Notes under the pieces: model-generated
Told to the model about the DNA's origin: nothing
Seen by the model: only the letters and a program-made list of their open reading frames with translations
The model's database searches: none
Shown: piece after piece, positions 57,825 through 64,000 of the stretch
Position numbering within the stretch: the first letter of the stretch is position 1
Layout: every line of letters begins with the position of its first letter
Assembly: GCA_019637105.1 (NCBI GenBank)
Contig: JAHBWF010000020.1
Span: 1-64,000, forward strand
DNA from: Labilithrix sp.
Lineage (GTDB): Bacteria; Myxococcota_A; Polyangia; Polyangiales; Polyangiaceae
Reading direction: 5' to 3'
DNA: 64,000 nucleotides
Position numbers and translations under genes: made by a program

Positions 57825-59756
57825 ATGTCGCTCCTCGTCCTCAGCATCGTCGCGCTGGCGCTCGGCCCGGGCGTCGTCGCCCTCGCGGGAGCGCGCTCGT
57901 GGGTCCTCGCGCTGGTCGACGGCTTCGTCATCGTCACGATCGGCGGCATCGCGCTCATCCACATCCTGCCGCACGCGCTGCTCTCGTGCGGAGCCTGGGC
58001 GTTCCTCGGCGCGGCGGCGGGGCTGTTCGGGCCGATGCTCCTCGAGCGCCGGGAGCACGCGCACCACGACGACGTCCGCGGCGGCGACGCGGCGAAGCAT
58101 CGCCCCGCGATGGCGCTCGCGCTCCTCGGGATCGCGATGCACGCGTTCCTCGACGGCTCCGCGTTCGCCGAGCACGACGACGCGCACGGGCACGCTCACG
58201 CCCACGGCGGGAGCGAGCTGCTCGCGCTCGCCGTCGTGCTCCACCGGATCCCGGAGGGGCTCGCGATCTGGTGGCTCGTCCGCCCGCGGCCGGGCGGCAC
58301 CAGGACGGCCCTCGCGGCGCTCTCGATCGTGGCGGTCGCGACGGTGCTCGGCTCGCGCGTCGGCGACGAGCTCGCGCACGGCACCGGCGCGGCGGTGTTC
58401 TCCTTCGTCCAGGCGGTGGTGGCCGGCTCGCTCCTCCACGTCGTCATCCACCACGCGCCGCCGTCGGTCGCGTGGACGCACCATCATCACCACGCCTCGG
58501 CCGGTCGCCGCCGGCCTCCGGCGCACGTCGAGGCTCCGGCGGGCGGTCGCGACGGCGGGGAGGCCGCCGCGCGGGCGCGGAGCGCGTACGCCTCGCTCGG
58601 CGCCGAGCCCGACCCTCACCGCGATCGCGGGATCCAGATCGCGCCCGCGCTCGGCGCGGCCTTCGGGGTCGCGCTCCTCCTCTTCGTGTCGACGAGCCAC
58701 CCGACGGCGCAGCAGATCGCGCACGAGATCGCGATGGGGCCGACCTTCGTGACGCTGGCGCTCGAGAGCGCTCCGGCGCTGGTCGTCGCGTACGTCGCGT
58801 CGGGCCTCGTCCACGCGTTCCTCCCGCGCAGCGTGGTCTCGTGGCTCTCGAGGGGCGGGCCCCTCTCGCACTCGCTGCGCGGTCTCCTCGTCGGCCCGTT
58901 GCTCCCGGTGTGCTCGTGCGGGGTCCTCCCGCTCTATCGATCGATGGTCGCGCGAGGGGCGCCCCGCGCCGCGGCGCTCACGCTGCTCGTCGCCGCGCCG
59001 GAGCTCGGGCTCGCGACGTTCCTCGTCTCCTGGTCGCTCCTCGGAGGGACCTTCACGCTGGTGCGCGGCGCCGCGGCGGTGCTCACGGCCGTCGCCGTCG
59101 GCTACGGGGTGACGCGGCTCGCGCGCCGCCGAGCGCCTCCGGACGCGCGGGCGCCCGCGCCGTCGATCGCTCCTCCGCTGCCGTGGCGCGCCCGCCTCTG
59201 GTCCGGCGTCCGCTACGGCCTCGGAGACACGGTCGATCACACGACGCCGTGGATCATGATGGGCCTCGCGCTCGCCGCGTTCGCGGAGCCGCTCCTCGAC
59301 GGGGAGGCCGTGGCGCGCGTCGCCTCGTGGGTCGAGGTGCCGGCGTTCGCCGCGCTCGGCATCCCGATGTACGTCTGCGCGTCGGGCGCGACGCCGCTCG
59401 TGGCGGTGCTGCTCCACAAGGGCGTCTCCCCGGGCGCGGCGATCGCGTTTCTCCTCACGGGCCCGGCGACGAACCTCACGACGTTCGGCGTCCTCCGCAG
59501 CATGCACGGCCGGAGGCTCGCGGCGCTGTTCGCCGCGGCGATGGTCGCGGTCCCGTCGGCGCTCGGTTGGATCGTCAACGTGGCGCTCCCGCGCGATCGC
59601 CCCGAGACGCTGCACGTCGCGGCCCACGAGCCGGCGACGCCGGCGCAGATCGCGTCGCTCGTCGCGCTCGGCGTCCTGGTCGCGATCTCGCTCGTGCGCC
59701 ACGGGCCACGCCACATGGTCGCGCAGCTCGTGACGACCCGCGCGCACGACCACTGA
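57825..59756 (+). CDS. ZIP transporter fused to ArsP/SO_0444-type permease
   Basis: 643 residues from ATG 57825 (20 more residues upstream would be Arg/Pro-rich, not membrane-like). Residues 1-235: a ZIP-family metal transporter with H-x3-DG (MHAFLDGSAFAE), the diagnostic LHRIPEGLAIWW, and a His-rich loop between (EHDDAHGHAHAHGG). Residues about 290-640: a permease of the ArsP/DUF318/SO_0444 type, with CSCGVLPLYRSMVARGAPRAAALTLLVAAPELGLATFLVSW and its mirror half CASGATPLVAVLLHKGVSPGAAIAFLLTGPATN, both carrying the Cys motif. Between them is a His-rich linker (WTHHHHHASAGRR). ZIP proteins usually move Zn2+/Fe2+ into the cytoplasm; the second half's relatives export Cu/Zn or organoarsenicals. 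The combined direction of transport is unknown. About 14 membrane segments. Confidence 0.85.
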   Translation: MSLLVLSIVALALGPGVVALAGARSWVLALVDGFVIVTIGGIALIHILPHALLSCGAWAFLGAAAGLFGPMLLERREHAHHDDVRGGDAAKHRPAMALALLGIAMHAFLDGSAFAEHDDAHGHAHAHGGSELLALAVVLHRIPEGLAIWWLVRPRPGGTRTALAALSIVAVATVLGSRVGDELAHGTGAAVFSFVQAVVAGSLLHVVIHHAPPSVAWTHHHHHASAGRRRPPAHVEAPAGGRDGGEAAARARSAYASLGAEPDPHRDRGIQIAPALGAAFGVALLLFVSTSHPTAQQIAHEIAMGPTFVTLALESAPALVVAYVASGLVHAFLPRSVVSWLSRGGPLSHSLRGLLVGPLLPVCSCGVLPLYRSMVARGAPRAAALTLLVAAPELGLATFLVSWSLLGGTFTLVRGAAAVLTAVAVGYGVTRLARRRAPPDARAPAPSIAPPLPWRARLWSGVRYGLGDTVDHTTPWIMMGLALAAFAEPLLDGEAVARVASWVEVPAFAALGIPMYVCASGATPLVAVLLHKGVSPGAAIAFLLTGPATNLTTFGVLRSMHGRRLAALFAAAMVAVPSALGWIVNVALPRDRPETLHVAAHEPATPAQIASLVALGVLVAISLVRHGPRHMVAQLVTTRAHDH

Positions 59757-59944
59757 AGAGCGATCCAGAATCGGCGACGCGCCGCGGAGCCGCCGCCGTC
59801 TCCGAGCGGCGAGGGGCTCGCGGCCGTGGCGTGGCCCCTGTAGTCACGGGTACGCGTCGCGCGTGAGCGCGCGGCGGAGCGCGAACACTCCACTGGCCAC
59901 GTGGCGGTCACTGCGGGTACCGTCAGCGTAGGGGTACCTCATCC

Positions 59945-62599
59945 ATGCGCAAGATTCTCTTCGCGGCGTTCTTCGGCTCGATGGTGGTGGCGGCGGCCTG
60001 CTCGGGCGCCGAGGACGGCTCGGAGTTCTCGCCGGGAGGCGAAGAGGACGCGAGCACGACGCCGCCGCCGTCCTTCGGCCCCCCTCCGGACGGCGGCGAG
60101 GGAGACGGCGGGCCGACCGACGGTGGAGGCATCGACTGCGACGCGAGCCCCGAGCTTTGCCCGGAGCCTGCCGTCTGCGGCGACGGCAAGCCCGGGCTCG
60201 GGGAGAGCTGCGACGACGGCAACGCCGTCGACGGAGACGGCTGCTCTTCGAAGTGCCAGATCGAGGCGCCGTACTGGGTCTGCGCCTTCGGGAGCCTCTG
60301 CGTCGACGTCCGCGACTGCGACGCGCTCATCGACGCGGGGCTGGCGACGTTCGACGGCGGCTGCGTCGCGCCGCCCAAGGATCCCGTCTGCGGCGACGGC
60401 GTGATCGATCCCGGCGAGGCGTGCGACGACGGCAACGTCAGCTCCGGCGACGGCTGCTCGCTCGACTGCAAGGCGATCGAGGCGAACTACGTGTGCCCGA
60501 CGCCGGGCGCCCTCTGCGTCTCCACGATGGTCTGCGGCGACGGCTTCGTCACCGGCGTCGAGCAGTGCGACGACGGCAACGCGATCGGCGGCGACGGCTG
60601 CTCGGCGACGTGCGCGGTCGAGCCCGGGTGGGTGTGCCCGGTCCCCGGCGTGTCGTGCAACGCGGAGGCGTGCGGCGACGGTTTCCTCGCCGGCGCCGAG
60701 GAGTGCGACGACGGCAACGCGAACAGCGGGGACGGGTGCAGCGCCGACTGCAAGCTCGAGACGACCACCGTCTCCGTCGCGCCGACGTCGACCACCCCCG
60801 GATCGACGAAGCTCACGCACTGGAAGTGTGAGACGCCCGGCGTCCTGTGCGTGCAGACGACGTGCGGCGACAACGTCCGCGAGGGCACGGAGCAGTGCGA
60901 CGACGGCAACAACCGAGCGCTCGACGGCTGCTCGCCCGACTGCGAGTGGGAGCCGAGCTGCCCGAACGGCAAGTGCGCCTCGCGCTGCGGCGACGGCCTG
61001 CTGTTCGATTTCGACGCCGACGGCGACGGCGCCGTCGACGAGGAGTGCGACGACGGCAACACCCGCGACGGCGACGGCTGCTCGAGCACGTGCAAGAAGG
61101 AGCCGGGCTACGACTGCACCGCCCTCGTCGCGGGGGATCCGGAGTTCATCGACGTGCCGATCGTGCTCCGCGACTTCAAATTCGCGAGCGCGACCGGGGG
61201 CCACCCCGACTTCGAGAGCTACGGCTGCAACGTCGTGACGACGAACCTGGTGATGAGCACGTTGACCAACGGGCGCCCCGTCTACCGGTACGACGGCACG
61301 GGGCTCGATCCGGTGACCGGCGTCGACCCCAACGGCCGATGCACCACCAACCCCGACGCCGCCGATCAGAGCCGCCAGCTCACGAGCGCGGCCGACTTCG
61401 CCGAGTGGTACACCTCCGGCCCGCGCGCGATCCGCGTCGACGACACGATGATCCGCCTGGTCCGCACCGGCTCCCCGGGCGACTACTCGTACGTGTTCGA
61501 CAGCGACGCCGACGAGCCCTACGTGACGCGCAAGGGCTTCTTCCCCCTCGACGGCAAGGGCTGGGGGAACGAGGGCGCGGACGCGAGCGGCGGCTCGCAC
61601 AACTTCGCCTTCACGACCGAGCTCCGCTTCTGGTTCACCTACGACGCCGCGCGCGCGCCCGAGCTGACGTTCAGCGGCGACGACGACGTCTGGGTCTTCG
61701 TGAACGGCAGGCTCGCGCTCGACCTCGGCGGTCTCCACAGCCGGCTCCAGCGCTCGTTCACGCTCGACGCCGCGAAGGCGGGCGAGCTCGGGCTCGTCGA
61801 CAAGCACGTCTACGAGATCGCGCTCTTCCACGCCGAGCGTCACACGAACGCGTCCAACTTCAAGCTGACGCTCCGCGGCTTCGTGAAGAAGCGCTCGGTG
61901 TGCTCGAACGTCTGCGGGGACGGGATCAAGACCCGCGAGGAGCAGTGCGACGAGGGCGCGGCGAACACGAACTCGGGCGCGTACAACTCGTGCCGGCTCG
62001 ACTGCAAGCTCGGGCCCTACTGCGGCGACAACGTCACGACGAACCCGCCGGAGGCGTGCGACGACGGCACGAACCTCACGCCGTGGACGCCGGCCGAGAG
62101 CGCGACCGTCTGCGCGCCGAGCTGCAAGAAGCCCGCGTACTGCGGGGACGGGATCATCCAGGGGACCTTCGGCGAGCAGTGCGACAACGGCACGGCGCTC
62201 AACACGGGGGCCTACGGCATGTGCAAGGCCGACTGCACGCCGGGACCGCGCTGCGGAGACGCGACCGTGCAGGCCGCCGACGGCGAGCAGTGTGACAACG
62301 GCTTCAACGTCACCTCGTACGTCAAGCACCCGAGCGCGAACGACTGCGCGCCCGGCTGCAAGCGTCCGCGCTCGTGCGGCGACGGCGTCGTCGACTTCCC
62401 GTTCGAGCAGTGTGACAAGGGCGCGGCCAACACCGACAGCGGCGCCTACAACGCCTGCACGACCGAGTGCACGCTCGGCGCGCGCTGCGGCGACGGGATC
62501 GTGCAGGCCGCCGGCGGCGAGGAGTGCGACGACGGCAACCGCCTGAGCGGCGACGGCTGCTCCGCGGACTGCCGCAAGGAGGCCGGCGGACCGAAGTGA
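59945..62599 (+). CDS. DUF4215 Cys-rich repeat lipoprotein with fibro-slime domain
   Basis: 884 residues. Lipoprotein signal ends VVAAAC, then an acidic Gly/Pro linker. Five N-terminal and several C-terminal 'myxo-cysteine-rich' DUF4215 repeats follow the pattern C-G-D-G-x3-G-E-x-C-D-D-G-N-x4-GDGCSx2C, for example CGDGVIDPGEACDDGN and CGDGFLAGAEECDDGN. In the middle (about 395-650) is a fibro-slime domain with the PA14-like core LRFWFTYDAARAPELTFSGDDDVWVFVNGRLALDLGGLHS and the strand YEIALFHAERHTNASNFKLTLRGF. Such proteins are surface-exposed in Myxococcota and slime-mould adhesins share the fold. A carbohydrate-binding, matrix or prey-contact role is likely. Complete. Confidence 0.9.
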   Translation: MRKILFAAFFGSMVVAAACSGAEDGSEFSPGGEEDASTTPPPSFGPPPDGGEGDGGPTDGGGIDCDASPELCPEPAVCGDGKPGLGESCDDGNAVDGDGCSSKCQIEAPYWVCAFGSLCVDVRDCDALIDAGLATFDGGCVAPPKDPVCGDGVIDPGEACDDGNVSSGDGCSLDCKAIEANYVCPTPGALCVSTMVCGDGFVTGVEQCDDGNAIGGDGCSATCAVEPGWVCPVPGVSCNAEACGDGFLAGAEECDDGNANSGDGCSADCKLETTTVSVAPTSTTPGSTKLTHWKCETPGVLCVQTTCGDNVREGTEQCDDGNNRALDGCSPDCEWEPSCPNGKCASRCGDGLLFDFDADGDGAVDEECDDGNTRDGDGCSSTCKKEPGYDCTALVAGDPEFIDVPIVLRDFKFASATGGHPDFESYGCNVVTTNLVMSTLTNGRPVYRYDGTGLDPVTGVDPNGRCTTNPDAADQSRQLTSAADFAEWYTSGPRAIRVDDTMIRLVRTGSPGDYSYVFDSDADEPYVTRKGFFPLDGKGWGNEGADASGGSHNFAFTTELRFWFTYDAARAPELTFSGDDDVWVFVNGRLALDLGGLHSRLQRSFTLDAAKAGELGLVDKHVYEIALFHAERHTNASNFKLTLRGFVKKRSVCSNVCGDGIKTREEQCDEGAANTNSGAYNSCRLDCKLGPYCGDNVTTNPPEACDDGTNLTPWTPAESATVCAPSCKKPAYCGDGIIQGTFGEQCDNGTALNTGAYGMCKADCTPGPRCGDATVQAADGEQCDNGFNVTSYVKHPSANDCAPGCKRPRSCGDGVVDFPFEQCDKGAANTDSGAYNACTTECTLGARCGDGIVQAAGGEECDDGNRLSGDGCSADCRKEAGGPK

Positions 62600-62630
62600 C
62601 GCCGGCGAGGGCCCGTCTCCTGTCGCCCTC

Positions 62631-62654
62631 GAGCCGCGGCTCCGCGCGCGGCTC
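62631..62654. terminator. Hairpin terminator between fibro-slime gene and nth
   Basis: Perfect 8-bp arms GAGCCGCG and CGCGGCTC around a GCTCCGCG loop, ending four bases before the endonuclease III stop. Confidence 0.5.
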
Positions 62655-62658
62655 CGAC

Positions 62659-63342
62659 TCAGCGGCTCCGGCCGACTCCGACCCGCCGGCACGTGTCGCG
62701 GACCGGGCAGGTCGAGCAGCGCGGAGAGAGCGGCGTGCAGTGGCGCTGTCCGAAGACCACGAGCAGGTCGTTGATCGGGATCCACCAGCGTCGCGGGAGG
62801 CGAGCGCGGAGCTCTTGCTCGGTCTCGTCCGGCGCGCGCGCGCGGACGAAGCCGAGGCGGTTCGCGATCCGATGGACGTGCGTGTCGACGCAGATCCCGG
62901 GCTTGGCGAAGCCGAGCGTGACGACGAGGTTCGCGGTCTTCCGGCCGACGCCCTTCAGCGCGAGGAGCGCGTCGAGGTCGTCGGGGACGCGCCCGTCGTG
63001 GCGATCGAGCAGCGCCTGCCCGATCTCGCGGAGCGTCCGCGCCTTCGTGTTGTAGAAGCCCGCGGGGTAGATGAGCTCGGCGATACGGCGCTCGGGCGTC
63101 CGCGCGAGCGCGGCGGCGTCGGGCGCGACGGCGAGGAGGCGGGGGGAGACTCGGTCCGTCACCTCGTCTCGCGTGCGGAGCGAGATGATCGTCGAGACGA
63201 GGACCGCGAACGGGTCCTCCGCCTCGGCGACGCGCGTGACCGAGGCCTTGGTCCGGCCGCCGAGGAACGCGTCGATCCGCGCGAGCGCGGTCGACATCGC
63301 GCGCGGCGAGAGCAGAGGCGTCCGACCCGAGCCGGTGGGCAC
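62659..63342 (-). CDS. nth: Endonuclease III (base-excision repair glycosylase/AP lyase)
   Basis: 227 residues with the helix-hairpin-helix LLALKGVGRKTANLVV; catalytic K135 (GVGRKTA) and D153 (CVDTHVHRI) as in Nth. The [4Fe-4S] cluster ligands C-x6-C-x2-C-x5-C are complete at the C-terminus (CTPLSPRCSTCPVRDTC). It removes oxidised pyrimidines and nicks AP sites. Start at GTG 63342 gives 15 residues before the ATG at 63297 (MSTALARIDAFLGG), which may be the true start; a TAGAAG box is 12 nt upstream of the GTG. Confidence 0.94.
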   Translation of the reverse strand: MPTGSGRTPLLSPRAMSTALARIDAFLGGRTKASVTRVAEAEDPFAVLVSTIISLRTRDEVTDRVSPRLLAVAPDAAALARTPERRIAELIYPAGFYNTKARTLREIGQALLDRHDGRVPDDLDALLALKGVGRKTANLVVTLGFAKPGICVDTHVHRIANRLGFVRARAPDETEQELRARLPRRWWIPINDLLVVFGQRHCTPLSPRCSTCPVRDTCRRVGVGRSR

Positions 63343-63573
63343 GGGCCGCTTCTATCACGGCGCTCGGCTCGCGACGCTTCGACCGGACGATCCGCCCGCG
63401 CGGCGAGCGCGCTCGGCGTGGCGCCGCCCGCCGTCGCGACCGGTTCACCTCGCGCGGTCGGCGCGCGTCGCTCGGAGCGAGCTCGAGCCGCTCGCCCCTC
63501 GTCTTCGTCTTCGTCCGTCGAGACGAGCGCGCCTCCCGGAGGAGCCCCCGAACATTCGGCCGATCCGAGCCCG

Positions 63574-64000
63574 TCAGGTGTAGACGGCCTCGGTCATGAT
63601 CGCGATGAGCTTGCCGGTCGTCTTCGAGATGCCGACGTAGACGTAGAGCACGGTGCCGAGCTCGTCCTGATCGCCCGACTCGTTCGTGCCGAACGTGAAG
63701 CCGACCACGCTCTTGAGCTGCGAACGCATCGTCTTCAGCGCGATCGAGAGCTGCTTGTCGTGACGCGCGTAGACGTACTCGTCGTCCGACGGATCGCTCG
63801 GGACCTCGGCGGCGTCTCCGTCGGCGATCGCGCGGTCGATGTCGAGGAGCTCCGCTCGGCAGCTCGCCGGCTTGATGTCACGACCGTCGCCGCTGTTGGC
63901 CAGGACCGCGGCGGCCAGCTTCTCACGAACGAGGCTCTCGTCGAGCGCGTCTCCCGTCGCCGCTTCGCCTTCGAACACGACGTACGGGTAGTCGCCTTCC
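63574..64000 (-). CDS. Partial protein, possibly nuclease-A-inhibitor-like
   Basis: The N-terminus lies beyond the right window edge; 142 codons are visible up to the TGA at 63574. The visible start EGDYPYVVFEGEA resembles the ESDYPFEV segment of NuiA-type nuclease inhibitors, but the match is short. The rest contains an acidic region (AADGDAAEVPSDPSDDEYVYARHD as a rough span) and ends DELGTVLYVYVGISKTTGKLIAIMTEAVYT, a beta-rich finish. Not seen: signal peptide (outside the window). Function is a guess; it is not in an operon with nth, which lies 231 bp further downstream on the same strand. Confidence 0.55.
   Translation of the reverse strand, partial: EGDYPYVVFEGEAATGDALDESLVREKLAAAVLANSGDGRDIKPASCRAELLDIDRAIADGDAAEVPSDPSDDEYVYARHDKQLSIALKTMRSQLKSVVGFTFGTNESGDQDELGTVLYVYVGISKTTGKLIAIMTEAVYT

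Overview
The window is about 72% G+C with very strong third-position GC bias, so long antisense shadow ORFs cover almost every real gene. Gene content points to a myxobacterium (Myxococcota, probably the Sorangium/Polyangium/Labilithrix side). The pointers are the many Asp/Gly/Ser-rich lipoproteins, a DUF4215 'myxo' cysteine-rich repeat protein with a fibro-slime domain, a Ser/Thr kinase with TPRs, an alkyl-DHAP-synthase-like FAD enzyme of the ether-lipid type, and a FadN-FadA type beta-oxidation pair. I see no rRNA, tRNA, insertion sequence, prophage or CRISPR array. It reads as chromosomal core and accessory sequence, not a mobile island.

Layout. 1-3.7 kb (minus): an M23 peptidase cut by the window edge, translationally coupled to a lipoprotein, then the 5-oxoprolinase genes pxpA and a fused pxpB-pxpC. 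3.8-8.1 kb: an alkylglycerone-phosphate-synthase-like flavoenzyme converging on a secreted beta-propeller lipoprotein across a shared terminator. 8.2-11.5 kb: acyltransferase, dicarboxylate/glutamate symporter and a haem-motif lipoprotein. 11.7-15.3 kb: fadN-fadA. 15.3-19.9 kb: a small lipoprotein, a 37-bp tandem repeat block, and a DEAD-box helicase whose tail is built from DNA-level tandem repeats, with a lipoprotein gene just upstream of it. 20-22.5 kb: FAD monooxygenase, Cys-rich lipoprotein, orphan OmpR-type regulator.

22.7-29.8 kb is the most coherent system: TonB-like protein, ExbB, two ExbD proteins, a large TonB-dependent receptor and a parallel-beta-helix-like surface lipoprotein, all on the plus strand, with the OmpR-type regulator divergently placed. 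This looks like a self-contained outer-membrane uptake locus of unknown substrate. 29.9-34.8 kb: SIS-like protein, a membrane protein coupled to a cytochrome c lipoprotein, an ammonium transporter, and a protein with an IF-2-N-like domain plus a basic tail. 34.8-42.3 kb: YceI-like protein, Cys-rich lipoprotein, GST, kinase/TPR protein, amidase, metallo-beta-lactamase/beta-CASP nuclease.

42.4-53.7 kb: serine hydrolase coupled to an MFS exporter, a large Cys-rich lipoprotein, HIT protein, LysM/GH13-like lipoprotein, SGNH esterase lipoprotein, agmatinase-family ureohydrolase, HtpG and a small conserved protein. 53.9-64 kb: M3 oligopeptidase, small acidic protein, XRE-cupin regulator with a well-formed promoter/operator, lipoprotein, a ZIP-ArsP-type permease fusion, the fibro-slime/DUF4215 protein, endonuclease III, and a protein cut by the right edge.

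Two observations stand out. Ten genes on both strands carry a TAnnnT hexamer only 12-18 nt upstream of the start codon, suggesting widespread leaderless or ultra-short-leader transcription. The 643-residue ZIP plus ArsP-like permease fusion combines an importer-type and an efflux-type fold in one chain. About 15 of 51 genes encode predicted lipoproteins.
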